Assembly (NCBI GenBank): GCA_937864115.1
Contig: CALMII010000042.1
Coordinates: 1 to 56,817 of the forward strand
DNA from: an uncultured Steroidobacter sp.
GTDB lineage: Bacteria; Pseudomonadota; Gammaproteobacteria; Steroidobacterales; Steroidobacteraceae
Reading direction: 5' to 3'
Length of the DNA stretch: 56,817 bases
Position 1 is the first letter of the stretch. Every line of letters starts with the position of its first letter. Made by a program: the position numbers and the translations under genes. The notes beneath the pieces are model-generated. The model was not told where the DNA came from. It was given only the letters and a program-made list of their open reading frames with translations, and made no database searches. Shown here piece by piece: positions 43,887 to 52,627 of this stretch.

Positions 43887-44723
43887 ATGTTCGCGTACAT
43901 CGATCCCACGATCCGCGCCCGGCTCATCGCGGCCGGCAAGCTGATCCGCATCAACGCCCAGGGCGAAGCCGTCGACCCGAATGCCTCCATCGTCGAAGGC
44001 GGCAGCATCCTGCTCAATGTTCTCGGGCCTGTGCCGTTGCCGATCCGCATCGGCGGTGAGCCGACGACATTCCAGTGGTACGCGTTCGTGCGTCACACCG
44101 AACTCGCCGAGGCCAACCGGATGGCGGACGCCCTGCGCGGACGCGGCGAGCCGCAACTGTTTTCATTGATGTCGAAGAGCATGACCGTCAACAGCGCGCT
44201 CGTGCTCGGCGATCTGCGCGCGGCGCAGAACCCGCTGGTGCGCGTGCATTCCTGCTGTCTCACCGGTGACGTGTTCGGTTCGGCGCGCTGCGAATGCGGC
44301 CCGCAGCTCGAACTTGCGTTCCGCCGCATCGAAGCCGAAGGCACCGGCGCCGTCATTTACATGAGCGGCCACGAAGGTCGCGGCATCGGCCTGTGGGCCA
44401 AAGCGGTGACCTACGTACTGCAGGACGGCGGCGAAGACACCTACCAGGCCAACCGCTCACTCGGCCTGCCGGACGACAGCCGCGACTTCAGCGATGCCGC
44501 CTCGATCCTGCTGCATCTGCGCGGCGACAAGCCGATCCGCCTGCTCAGCAACAACCCGAAGAAGCACGCCGACCTGCGCGCCGGCGGCCTGCATCACCTG
44601 CAGGCGGAGAAACACGTCACCGGCATCAGCGAGAGCAACCGCCGCTATCTCAATGCGAAGCGCGGCTGGGGACATGTCATCGATGTGTCGGAGATCGATG
44701 GCGAGCAGGAAGAGGAGGAGTAA
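43887..44723 (+). CDS. ribA: GTP cyclohydrolase II (RibA)
   Basis: A 278-residue enzyme that opens GTP to the first intermediate of riboflavin synthesis. The zinc-binding region is VRVHSCCLTGDVFGSARCECG, with the three Cys ligands of the family (C-x10-C-x-C); the usual HSEC is HSCC here, adding one Cys. GHEGRGIGL, QDGGEDTYQANRSLGL and LLSNNPKK are also canonical. The N-terminal ~85 residues are longer than in E. coli RibA, and the C-terminus ends in an acidic tail (GEQEEEE). The TAA stop is the first bases of a nested repeat. Confidence 0.88.
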   Translation: MFAYIDPTIRARLIAAGKLIRINAQGEAVDPNASIVEGGSILLNVLGPVPLPIRIGGEPTTFQWYAFVRHTELAEANRMADALRGRGEPQLFSLMSKSMTVNSALVLGDLRAAQNPLVRVHSCCLTGDVFGSARCECGPQLELAFRRIEAEGTGAVIYMSGHEGRGIGLWAKAVTYVLQDGGEDTYQANRSLGLPDDSRDFSDAASILLHLRGDKPIRLLSNNPKKHADLRAGGLHHLQAEKHVTGISESNRRYLNAKRGWGHVIDVSEIDGEQEEEE

Positions 44724-44880
44724 CCGCAAAGAACGCATAGAACGCAAAGTCAGAGAAGAGAATGGCCGCAAAAGGCGCAAGAAGCGCAAAAGGGAGTTTC
44801 GGATTTTTTTGCGCCTTTTGCGCTTTTTGCGGTTATTTCTTTTCTGCTTCCCTATGCGTTCTATGCGTTCTATGCGGTTA
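44721..44880. repeat. Nested 9-nt-phased inverted repeat, cgcaaagaa/cgcatagaa family
   Basis: The outer left arm taaccgcaaag-aacgcatag-aacgcaaag (44721-44749) pairs with the outer right arm cctatgcgttctatgcgttc...ggtta (44851-44880). An inner inverted repeat pairs ggccgcaaaaggcgcaag (from 44764) with gcgccttttgcgctttttgcgg (44810-44832). Its first three bases are the ribA stop codon. The same nested pattern recurs at 54095-54260, and the inner type alone at 10633. Confidence 0.85.
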
Positions 44881-44904
44881 CTCCCTGTTCCGAGAAACGC
44901 GCGA

Positions 44905-46764
44905 TCACTTCTCCGCCGGCAGAATGATCCCTGGCGCAATCGGCTCGGCATACAACGTCGCAACATCCGCGGCGCGGCGTTCCATGGCGCGGCGCTGATT
45001 GATCGAACGCTTGTCGGTGATTTCACCGGCTTCGGCTGACGGCGGTTCGGTGAGCACGAGCAGGCGGGCGATGGTGCTGGCGCTGCCCTGGAGGGCGGCG
45101 TTGAAGGCGGCGAGTTTCTGCGCGAGGGCGCCGCGGACCTTGTCGTCGACGGGAACCGTCGGCCAGATGAGCGCGCCGAGCCACGGCTCGTTCGGTGCGC
45201 AGATCACCGCATCGGCCACCAGCGGCTGCAGCGCCGCGACCAGATCGCGACGCACGATGCTGGCCTGTACCCACGTGCCCGACAGCAGTTTGAAATCCTC
45301 GGCGAGGCGGCCGGCGTATTCGAGCCCTTCGATGGGTTTCTGCGGATCGACCCAGCGCACGGCATCGCCGGTGCGGAAGAAACCTTCGTCGTCGAAGGCG
45401 GCGGCGGTGAGTTCGGCGGATCGATAGTACGCAGGCAGGATGTGCGGCCCGTGGATGCGCAGCTCCATGCGATCTTCGCTGGTGGGAACGAGCTTCACGA
45501 TCGCGCCGGGCTGCGGCAGACCGACGAGTCCCGTGCGGTTGGTGCTCCAGTAGACGCCGACGCCGGTGGCCGCGGTTTCCGTCATGCCCCAGCCGGTGCC
45601 GAAGGGCAGACGCTCGCCGAGTTCCTGCACGGCGAGTCGTTGCATGCGTTCCCACAAGGGTTGCGGCAGCAGTGCGCCGCCGTACGACAGCCAGCGCAGG
45701 TTGCTGAAGAATTTCTGGCGCAGGTCGGCGTCCTTCTCGAGCGCTTCAGCCAGCATGCCGTACACGCCGGGAACGCAGCCGAAACCGGTCGGGCGAACGT
45801 CGCGCAGGTTTTCGATCGTTGCGGCGAACTGGCCCGGCGCCGGTCGGCCATTGTCGATGTACAGCGTGCCCGCCATCGCCAGGATGCCGTTGAACTGCGC
45901 ATTGCCGCCGAAGGTGTGATGCCACGGCAGCCAGTCGACCAGCGTGTGCACGCGATCTTCGCGGAATGGTTCGCTGACGAGACGCACCATCTGCACGCCG
46001 GCGGCGAGATTGCCGTGCGTATTGATCGCGCCTTTGGGCTGGCCCGTCGAGCCGGAGGTCAGCAGGATCTTGGCGATGGTGTCGCGCGTGATCTGCGCAC
46101 GTCGCCCGGACAGCGCCGCTTCATCGATCTGTTGCAGCAGTTCCGGAAAGTTCGCGCTGGTGACGATCTGCCGGCCCGGCGCCGTCGCGAATCGCAGCGC
46201 CGCGGCGTAGCGCTGGCCGTCCTGCGCATACACCAGGCCCGGCTCGATGAGTTTGAGCGCGTAGTCCAGGCGATTCAGATCGCCGCCGAACGAATAGGTC
46301 GGCGAGACCGGCACCGCGGCGGCGCCGGCGCGCAGGGTGCCCAGCATGAGCAGCGCATGCTCGATGCTGTTCTCGGACAGGATCATCACCGGCGGACCGT
46401 CCGGACCGAAGCCGTGACGGATCAGCCAGGTCGCGATGGCGCCCGTGTCGCGCCAGGCCTGCGCATACGTGATCTTGCGCCAGCCGCCGGTGCTGTCGCG
46501 TTCGGCCAGGAATGCAGCATCCGGGCGGATCTGGCTGGCGTGCTGCAGCAGGTCGATGAGCAGCGGACCTTCCTTGAACTCGTGTCCGCAGCGCAGGTAG
46601 ACGATGCCGTCATCGCTGCGCGCCATTTCCAGGCTGCGGCCGGGTCGCTCCAGCTTGCGCATCGGAATGTTGCCGATATCCGGCGGTGCGTCGCCAGTGA
46701 CCTGCTGCCACTGCAGCGGCCTGATGCTGGCTTGCGGACTGACTCGTTCTCCGGCGTATGGCAT
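44905..46764 (-). CDS. Feruloyl-CoA synthase (acyl-CoA ligase)
   Basis: A 619-residue adenylate-forming ligase of the AMP-binding family. The ATP motif is ILLTSGSTGQPKGAI (about residues 237-251), followed by WLPWHHTFGGNAQFN, GTGWGMTETA and the hinge FFRTGDAVRWVDPQKP. Length and motifs fit feruloyl-CoA synthetase, which activates ferulate or related hydroxycinnamates, but no enoyl-CoA hydratase/aldolase or vanillin dehydrogenase is nearby, so the substrate is uncertain. The start at 46764 has GGGGGA 7 nt upstream. Confidence 0.72.
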   Translation of the reverse strand: MPYAGERVSPQASIRPLQWQQVTGDAPPDIGNIPMRKLERPGRSLEMARSDDGIVYLRCGHEFKEGPLLIDLLQHASQIRPDAAFLAERDSTGGWRKITYAQAWRDTGAIATWLIRHGFGPDGPPVMILSENSIEHALLMLGTLRAGAAAVPVSPTYSFGGDLNRLDYALKLIEPGLVYAQDGQRYAAALRFATAPGRQIVTSANFPELLQQIDEAALSGRRAQITRDTIAKILLTSGSTGQPKGAINTHGNLAAGVQMVRLVSEPFREDRVHTLVDWLPWHHTFGGNAQFNGILAMAGTLYIDNGRPAPGQFAATIENLRDVRPTGFGCVPGVYGMLAEALEKDADLRQKFFSNLRWLSYGGALLPQPLWERMQRLAVQELGERLPFGTGWGMTETAATGVGVYWSTNRTGLVGLPQPGAIVKLVPTSEDRMELRIHGPHILPAYYRSAELTAAAFDDEGFFRTGDAVRWVDPQKPIEGLEYAGRLAEDFKLLSGTWVQASIVRRDLVAALQPLVADAVICAPNEPWLGALIWPTVPVDDKVRGALAQKLAAFNAALQGSASTIARLLVLTEPPSAEAGEITDKRSINQRRAMERRAADVATLYAEPIAPGIILPAEK

Positions 46765-46867
46765 CGATCGTTCCCCCGATTGCGCCACGAGCAAATTTCG
46801 AACAAGCCTACCTTGCCGGTCCGTATCCCGGGCAGAGGAGTGGACGAAAATTAACCCTCCTGTTCTT

Positions 46868-46962
46868 CCTGTGGAGCCGGCTCTTTTCAGAAGGGTTTCT
46901 GTAGGTCAGGCTTCAGCCTGACTTCCGAAAGAGGCCGGCTGAAGCCGGCCCCACAGGAAGAG
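46868..46962. repeat. REP-like palindrome cluster (three units)
   Basis: A degenerate class-A half (cctgtggagccggctctttt), a class-B unit gtaggtcaggcTTCAgcctgac, and a reversed class-A unit ggccggcTGAAgccggccccaca lie in the 210-bp spacer between the MDR gene's stop and the feruloyl-CoA synthase start. The broken first unit suggests decay. Confidence 0.78.
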
Positions 46963-46975
46963 GGCCCCGCCCTGA

Positions 46976-48115
46976 TCAGCGTCGCGACGGATCGATCAGG
47001 TACTTCTCGCCCGTGCCGAACTTCGCGTAGGCGGCGATCATCTCCGGCCGCAGCGCATCGGCCAGCGAAATGACCTTCGTATAGTGACTGGCGAACGTGG
47101 TCTTGAGTTCGGCCACCACGCGCTCGCGCAGTTTCTGCGCGGCCGCCGGCCCGACTCGCTGCAGGAACGGCGTCAGCAGCCAGCCGCCGACGCCCCAGGC
47201 CATGCCGTAGGTGCGTACCAGTTCGGTCGGCGCGCGATCGAGCATGCCGTAGAGGTAGACCTGCTTGTGCGTGGTCGAGCCGTAGCGGCTGTACTCCTTC
47301 ATCTTCGAGACGGCCGCGGCTTCCATGCAGGTCAGGATCTGGCTCGCCAGCCGGCCGCCGCCGATCGCGTCGAAGGCCAGTGTCGCGCCGCTGGCGATGA
47401 GCGCCCTGGTGAGATCTTCCATGAATGTCGGCGCCGACGAGTTGCACACGTGCTTCGCGCCGATCCCGCGCAGCAGCGCTTCCTGCTCCGGCTTGCGCAC
47501 GATGTTGACGAGCTCCACGCCGTCTTTCAGACAGATGCGGTTGAGCATCTGGCCGAGGTTGGACGCCGCGGCCGTGTGCACGAGCGCGGTGTGACCTTCG
47601 AGCCGCATGGTTTCGACCATGCCCAGCGCGGTGAGCGGATTCACGAAACAGGACGCGCCTTCGGCGGGCTTCGTGCCTTCCGGCAGCACCAGGCACTGCT
47701 GGACATTGATGGTGCGGAACTGCGAATACATCGCGCCGCCGAGCATGGCAACGGTCTTGCCGACCAGTGCCTGCGCCGCAGGCGATGAACCCGCGCGGAC
47801 CACGACACCGGCGCCTTCGTTGCCGACCGGCATCGAGTCGTCGAGACGCGCCGCGACGCCGCGCAGCAGTTTCTCCGGGACCTGCGCGGTGATGACCGGC
47901 GCATCCGCCGTACCCGAGGCCCGTGACGTGCTCATGTCGGCCGGCCCCAGCAGCAATCCCAGATCGGAAGGATTCAGCGGCGACGCTTCGACACGCACCA
48001 CCACTTCGTCCGCGGCGGGTTCGGAGGTCGGCACCTGCTGCAGCGACAGCCGCAGTTCGCCGCCGCGGGTGATGAGGGATCGAAGTTGCAGACCGTTGCG
48101 GGAATCATCGCTCAT
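46976..48115 (-). CDS. Zinc-type/quinone oxidoreductase-like MDR protein
   Basis: A 379-residue member of the medium-chain dehydrogenase/reductase superfamily. The GroES-like N-terminal domain has VVVRVEASPLNPSDLGLLLG and MPVGNEGAGVV; the Rossmann part has the modified dinucleotide motif HTAAASNLGQML instead of the usual GxGxxG, as in 2-enoyl or quinone reductase-like members. The classic zinc-ligand cluster is not evident. Substrate unknown. It lies divergent from nfeD. Confidence 0.78.
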   Translation of the reverse strand: MSDDSRNGLQLRSLITRGGELRLSLQQVPTSEPAADEVVVRVEASPLNPSDLGLLLGPADMSTSRASGTADAPVITAQVPEKLLRGVAARLDDSMPVGNEGAGVVVRAGSSPAAQALVGKTVAMLGGAMYSQFRTINVQQCLVLPEGTKPAEGASCFVNPLTALGMVETMRLEGHTALVHTAAASNLGQMLNRICLKDGVELVNIVRKPEQEALLRGIGAKHVCNSSAPTFMEDLTRALIASGATLAFDAIGGGRLASQILTCMEAAAVSKMKEYSRYGSTTHKQVYLYGMLDRAPTELVRTYGMAWGVGGWLLTPFLQRVGPAAAQKLRERVVAELKTTFASHYTKVISLADALRPEMIAAYAKFGTGEKYLIDPSRR

Positions 48116-48261
48116 GACGTGCTCTTTGCAGTGATGTGAGGGGCGCCGAGTATAGTCCGCCGGCAGCGCACCGCGATTCGCCGGTGGCCCGGGCCCAGGC
48201 CCGCGACCTTTCTGTATGCTTGCCGGCGCGCGGATGCCATGAAGACAAAGGGGGTGTCGAT

Positions 48262-48696
48262 ATGCCGTGGTGGGCTTGGCTGATACTCGGTGTGGGATTG
48301 CTCGGCGTCGAGATGTTCGTCATCGATGCACAGTTCTACCTCGTATTCCTCGGTATTTCCGCCGTCGTCGTCGGCCTGTTCGGACTGGCCGGCGTCGCCA
48401 CGCCCGACTGGGCGCAATGGCTGATCTTTTCCGTCCTCGCCGTCGTCACGATGGTGGCGTTCCGCCGCCGGCTCTACCAGCTGGTGCGCGCCCGCAGCGG
48501 CCATGTCGAAGAGCGCCTGAACGTGGGCGACCGCGTGCTCGTGCCGGTGCGGCTGGAACCGGGCCAGAGCTGTCGCGTCGACTATCGCGGTTCGTCGTGG
48601 ACCGCGCGCAATGCCGATACGCACGTCATCGAAGCCGGCCGCGAAGCGGCCATCGCACAGGTCGATGGACTGACGCTGCAGGTGCGGGCGTCGTGA
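48262..48696 (+). CDS. NfeD-like membrane protein
   Basis: A 144-residue protein with two or three N-terminal membrane segments (MPWWAWLILGVGLLGVEMFVID ..., QWLIFSVLAVVTMVAF) and a C-terminal OB-fold NfeD domain (LNVGDRVLVPVRLEPG ... YRGSSWTARN). Short NfeD proteins act with SPFH/stomatin partners in membrane microdomains. GGGGGT precedes the ATG at 48262. The SPFH gene follows after 34 bp. Confidence 0.88.
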   Translation: MPWWAWLILGVGLLGVEMFVIDAQFYLVFLGISAVVVGLFGLAGVATPDWAQWLIFSVLAVVTMVAFRRRLYQLVRARSGHVEERLNVGDRVLVPVRLEPGQSCRVDYRGSSWTARNADTHVIEAGREAAIAQVDGLTLQVRAS

Positions 48697-48730
48697 TTCG
48701 CAAGACAACAGCAAGAGAGGAGCGGGCCTG

Positions 48731-49657
48731 ATGGAAACGATGTATGTGGTTCTGGTGATTGCGGTACTGGCGATCATCCTGCTGGCCAAGACCGCCAAGG
48801 TCGTGCCGCAGCAGGCAGCGTATGTCGTCGAAAGTCTGGGCCGCTACAGCCGCACGCTGTCGGCCGGATTTCATATCCTCGTGCCGTTCGTCGAGCGCAT
48901 CGCCTACAAGCACAACCTCAAGGAAGAGGCCATCGACATTCCCGAACAGGTCTGCATCACCAAGGACAACGTGCAGGTCGGCGTCGACGGCGTGCTGTAC
49001 CTGCAGGTGCTGGATGCGGCGAAGGCGTCGTACGGCATCACCAACTACCGCTTCGCCATCATCCAGCTCGCGCAGACCACGCTGCGCAGCGAGATCGGCA
49101 AGATCGATCTCGACCGCACGTTCGAAGCGCGCGGCACCATCAATGCCAACGTCGTGAGCGAACTGGACCATGCCTCGGCCTCGTGGGGCGTGAAGGTCCT
49201 GCGCTACGAAATCAAGAACATCACCCCGCCGAAGGACGTGCTGCACGCGATGGAGAAGCAGATGCGAGCGGAACGCGAGAAGCGCGCCGTCGTGCTGACC
49301 TCCGAAGGCGAACGTGACGCCAAGATCAACCAGGCCGAAGGCGAGAAGCAGCGCGTCATCAAGGAATCGGAAGCGAAGCGCCAGCAGCAGATCAACGAAG
49401 CGCAGGGCCAGGCGGAAGCGATCCTCGCCGTGGCAACGGCCACCGCCGAAGGCCTGCGTCGCGTGGGCGACGCCCTGAGCGGTCGCGGCGGCATCGAAGC
49501 CATGCAGCTGCGCGTTGCGGAAGAATACGTGAAGCAGTTCGGCAAGCTGGCCGACGAGGCATCGAGCACGCTGATCGTGCCCGCCACCCTGAGCGATCTG
49601 TCGTCGATGATCGCGATGGCGACGAGCGTGGTGAAGCAGCAGTCCGCGAAGGGCTAA
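48731..49657 (+). CDS. SPFH/band 7 (stomatin/QmcA-like) protein
   Basis: A 308-residue membrane-anchored protein. One N-terminal membrane segment (about residues 4-20) is followed by the SPFH domain with VVPQQAAYVVESLGRYSRTL, IDIPEQVCITKDNVQVGVDGVLYLQV and RSEIGKIDLDRTFEARGTIN, then a coiled-coil rich in Ala/Glu/Lys/Gln (about 180-240). It assembles into large ring-shaped membrane scaffolds. AGAGGAG lies upstream. It pairs with NfeD in the usual two-gene unit. Confidence 0.9.
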   Translation: METMYVVLVIAVLAIILLAKTAKVVPQQAAYVVESLGRYSRTLSAGFHILVPFVERIAYKHNLKEEAIDIPEQVCITKDNVQVGVDGVLYLQVLDAAKASYGITNYRFAIIQLAQTTLRSEIGKIDLDRTFEARGTINANVVSELDHASASWGVKVLRYEIKNITPPKDVLHAMEKQMRAEREKRAVVLTSEGERDAKINQAEGEKQRVIKESEAKRQQQINEAQGQAEAILAVATATAEGLRRVGDALSGRGGIEAMQLRVAEEYVKQFGKLADEASSTLIVPATLSDLSSMIAMATSVVKQQSAKG

Positions 49658-49665
49658 GAACGGGA

Positions 49666-49853
49666 TTTCACACGGAGTTCACGGAGAGCACGGAGGTCGA
49701 AGAAGAGAAGAAAAATTTCCACGGGGGACACGGGGAACACGGGGGTTCGGAACAGAAAATTTCTTGTCCCCGTGCTCCCCGTGTTCCCATTCTTCCCCCG
49801 TGGAAATCCTCTTCTCTTCCGACCTCCGTGTTCTCCGTGAACTCCGTGTGAAA
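49666..49853. repeat. Nested 9-nt-phased inverted repeat, second cacggag/cacgggg copy
   Basis: The outer arms are tttcacacggagttcacgg on the left (from 49666) and its complement ending gtgtgaaa at 49853; the inner arms are ttccacgggggacacgggg with ccccgtgctccccgtg and its continuation. The outer/inner order, the ttcggaacagaaaa linker and the ttcttgtcccc inner side are shared with the copy at 2125-2297. It lies between the convergent SPFH and VWA genes. Confidence 0.87.
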
Positions 49854-49863
49854 CATCTTCCTC

Positions 49864-51312
49864 TCAGGACACACTCCGCAGCAACCGGCTGACAACCCGC
49901 TCCAGCTGCGCCAGCGTTCCGCATTCCTCCACCTGGTGGCAGTACGGCGCGAGATGCCGCATCTCGGAGTCGCCGGTATTCCATAGCGAGCGTGCTTCCG
50001 GATTCAGCCAGATCACCCGACGGGCACGGTCGTAGATTTCCTTGAGGATGTCGCCACGCGCGTCGGCGTTGTTGTTGCGGCCGTCGCCGAGAATGATGAC
50101 GGTCGAGCGCTTGTCGAGCTCATCGAGGCACAGGCGACGGAAGTCGCTGAAGGCCTGTGCGTAGTCGGTGGAGCCGCCGCCGTACTGGCGCAGGGTCAAC
50201 GCGACGGCGTCGTCCAGCTCGTTGGCGGAAAACAGATCCGAGACTTCGCCCAGTTCCGAGGAGAACGCGAACGAGCGCACGCGCGGCAGGACTTCATCGA
50301 GGCTGTACAGGAACATCAGCATGAACGCGGCGTAGCTGGCGACCGAGCCGCTGACGTCGCAGATGGCGAAGACCTTCGGGCGGTCGACCTTCTGCGACTT
50401 CCAGTGCAGGTCGAAGATGGCGTCGTCGTATTTCATGTTCCGCCGCAGCGTGCGCGGCACGTGGAGCTGGCCGCGGTTGAACACCTTGCGCCGCCGCGAA
50501 TAGGCCGAGACCAGCCGTCGCGCCATGCGGCGCACCAGATCGCGCACGGCCTTCTGATGCGCGATGTCGATGCGACCCAGGCGCACGTTGCGCAGCAGAT
50601 CGCCGCGCAGCCGCTTGCCGGTGACGTCGGCATGCAGCAGGAACTGGCGTTCCACGTAGTCGCGCACCTGTTCGCGCAGCCAGTCGCGTCGATGTCCCAA
50701 TTCCTGCGCCAGGCGTCGCTGCGGTACTTCGTGTGCCGCTTCGAGATCCCGAATCTCCTGCTGCAGGTCCTGCTGTCCCATCGCATCGAGAATGCGCCAG
50801 GTGTAGATGCCTTTCTGGGTGAAGAACTCGATCTGGTGCACGTTCACGCGCGTGCCGGCCGCGTTGATGGCGAGGTCGATCTCCATCTGGTTGCTGCGCA
50901 TGAGCAGCTGGCCGAGTGCTGACTGCGCCGACGGCAGTTCGCCGACCGAAGTCTTTTCGCCTGGCTGTGTAGCGGTGCCATCCGACGTGCGATCGCCATT
51001 GCCGCCGCCGCCCTGACCCTGCTGGCTGCCATTGCCGGATTGATCGGTGCCTTCTTCCGCCGGCTGCGATTCGTCGGAGGTCGCGAGCGGGGCAGTCTGC
51101 CGATGCGCGAAGAACTGATCGAAGGTCACATCGAAGATTTCCTTCTCCGCCTGCGTCTTCGGCAGCACCAGGCCGAGGCTGGTCTTGAGCAGTGCCCGAT
51201 CCTGATAGCCGACCAGTTCGACCGCGTGCAGCGCGTCCAGCGTCTCCGCGGTGGAGACGCGCACGTCCGCGTTGCGCAGCGCGCGGATGAAGGTGGTGAG
51301 GAGGCGGGGCAT
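49864..51312 (-). CDS. VWA-domain protein (CoxE-like), partner of MoxR
   Basis: A 482-residue protein with a C-terminal von Willebrand A domain. The metal-ion-dependent adhesion site is Asp319-x-Ser321-x-Ser323 (CDVSGSVA), with later DxS-type GGGSTDYA and ILGDGRNN motifs. The N-terminal part includes a Gly/Gln-rich low-complexity stretch (about residues 85-115). Together with the MoxR ATPase upstream on the same strand it forms a MoxR-VWA pair of the kind that activates or matures metalloenzymes; its client is not visible here. Confidence 0.85.
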   Translation of the reverse strand: MPRLLTTFIRALRNADVRVSTAETLDALHAVELVGYQDRALLKTSLGLVLPKTQAEKEIFDVTFDQFFAHRQTAPLATSDESQPAEEGTDQSGNGSQQGQGGGGNGDRTSDGTATQPGEKTSVGELPSAQSALGQLLMRSNQMEIDLAINAAGTRVNVHQIEFFTQKGIYTWRILDAMGQQDLQQEIRDLEAAHEVPQRRLAQELGHRRDWLREQVRDYVERQFLLHADVTGKRLRGDLLRNVRLGRIDIAHQKAVRDLVRRMARRLVSAYSRRRKVFNRGQLHVPRTLRRNMKYDDAIFDLHWKSQKVDRPKVFAICDVSGSVASYAAFMLMFLYSLDEVLPRVRSFAFSSELGEVSDLFSANELDDAVALTLRQYGGGSTDYAQAFSDFRRLCLDELDKRSTVIILGDGRNNNADARGDILKEIYDRARRVIWLNPEARSLWNTGDSEMRHLAPYCHQVEECGTLAQLERVVSRLLRSVS

Positions 51313-51318
51313 GGGGCT

Positions 51319-51489
51319 GCGGGAGACAGGGGTACAGGCTACGGGCTACGGGCTACGGGCTACGGGCTACAGGCTACAGGCTACAGGCTACAGGCTACAG
51401 GCTACAGGCTACAGGCTACAGGCTACAGGCTACAGCCAGAGGTTTCCGCCGTTCTGACTGTCGCCTGTAGCCTGTCGCCTGTCTCCCGC
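51319..51489. repeat. Fourteen-unit heptamer array with inverted arm (TACAGGC family)
   Basis: Fourteen consecutive heptamers run from 51333 to 51430: one TACAGGC, four TACGGGC, then nine TACAGGC. After a short spacer the right arm at 51463-51487 (gcctgta, gcctgtc, gcctgtc, tccc) is complementary to the left edge (gggagacagg ... acaggctac). Nearly the whole spacer between moxR (stop 51490) and the VWA gene (start 51312) is repeat. Homogeneous internal units suggest recent expansion by slippage. Confidence 0.9.
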
Positions 51490-52434
51490 TCATCTTCCCT
51501 CCGTCGCTTTCTTCGCCAGCATTCCTATTTCCGGCTGCACGCTGTCGATGTCTTCCTGAAACTTCAGAATCACGTTGAGCGTGTTTTTCACCAGTTCCGG
51601 ATCGAGCCGGTCGGCGTGCAGCAGCAGCAGCGTGCGCGCCCAGTCGATGGTTTCGCTGATCGACGGGACTTTCTTCAGGTCGAGATCGCGCAGGGCGTGG
51701 ATGAAATTGACGAGCTGCGTCTGCAGCTGCGCGGGCATTTCCGGCACACGCGCGTGAATGATGCGCTGTTCGAGGCCGATGTCCGGGAATGGAATGTAGA
51801 GATGCAGACAGCGGCGCTTGAGCGCGTCCGAGATTTCGCGCGTGTTGTTGCTGGTGAGGAAAACCAGCGGCGGTTCGCGCGTCGCCTTGACGGTGCCGAT
51901 CTCGGGAATCGACACCTGGTAGTCCGACAGGATTTCCAGCAGCAGCGACTCGAACTCGTGATCGGATTTGTCGACCTCGTCGATGAGCAGCACGCAGCCG
52001 TGCTCGGAACGCAGCGCCTTGAGCAGCGGACGTGCTTCGAGAAATTCCTCGGAGAAGAAAATATCGCCGAACTCGTGCAGCCGTCGCACGGATTCGGCAA
52101 AGCCGCGCGCGCCCTGCAGTACCTCATCGAGCGTCTGCTTCAGCACCTGCGTGTACAGCAGCTGCTTGCCGTATTTCCATTCGTACAGCGCCTTCGCTTC
52201 GTCGAGTCCTTCGTAGCATTGCAGGCGGATCAGCGGCAGTTCGAACATCGCGGCCGTCGTCTTTGCCAGTTCGGTCTTGCCGACGCCGGGCGGGCCTTCG
52301 ATCAACACGGGTTTGCGCAGGTGATACGCGAGATACACCGCCGTGGCGATCTGGTCGGAGCAGATGTAGCGATGTGCTTCGAGCGACTGCTTGAGCGATG
52401 CGACGGAGGAGGCGATCTGGGGAATGTCGACCAT
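51490..52434 (-). CDS. MoxR-family AAA+ ATPase
   Basis: A 314-residue AAA+ ATPase. Walker A is GPPGVGKTE (residues 47-55), Walker B is VLLIDEVDK (about residues 160-168), and the sensor region FLTSNNTREISDALKRRCLHLYIPFP follows. MoxR ATPases remodel proteins with a VWA partner, here the gene directly downstream after the heptamer array. The stop codon lies at the edge of that array. Confidence 0.92.
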   Translation of the reverse strand: MVDIPQIASSVASLKQSLEAHRYICSDQIATAVYLAYHLRKPVLIEGPPGVGKTELAKTTAAMFELPLIRLQCYEGLDEAKALYEWKYGKQLLYTQVLKQTLDEVLQGARGFAESVRRLHEFGDIFFSEEFLEARPLLKALRSEHGCVLLIDEVDKSDHEFESLLLEILSDYQVSIPEIGTVKATREPPLVFLTSNNTREISDALKRRCLHLYIPFPDIGLEQRIIHARVPEMPAQLQTQLVNFIHALRDLDLKKVPSISETIDWARTLLLLHADRLDPELVKNTLNVILKFQEDIDSVQPEIGMLAKKATEGR

Positions 52435-52498
52435 GCGAAGAGGGCCCGGGGCCCGGTTGCGGAAGCGGGCTTGCAGCTTAGCACCGTCTTCCCGGTCT

Positions 52499-52605
52499 TC
52501 CTGTGGGTCAGGCTTCAGCCTGACTTCCGAGACCGGCTTCCGGTTCTTCCTGTAGGTCAGGCTTCAGCCTGACTTCCGAGGCCGGCTGAAGCCGGCCCCA
52601 CAGAA
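52499..52605. repeat. REP-like palindrome cluster (three units)
   Basis: Two direct class-B units, cttcctgtgggtcaggcTTC (from 52499) and cttcctgtaggtcaggcTTC (from 52546), are followed by a reversed class-A unit ggccggcTGAAgccggccccaca (to 52602). They lie in the 193-bp spacer between moxR and the mannitol-type dehydrogenase, both on the minus strand. Confidence 0.82.
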
Positions 52606-52627
52606 GATAGAGTCAGGCGTTCGACAT

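Noticed and set aside
51333..51430. Heptamer array considered as a CRISPR or as a plain VNTR
   Set aside because: There are no spacers between units, so it is not CRISPR. It is more than a plain VNTR because an inverted arm flanks it.
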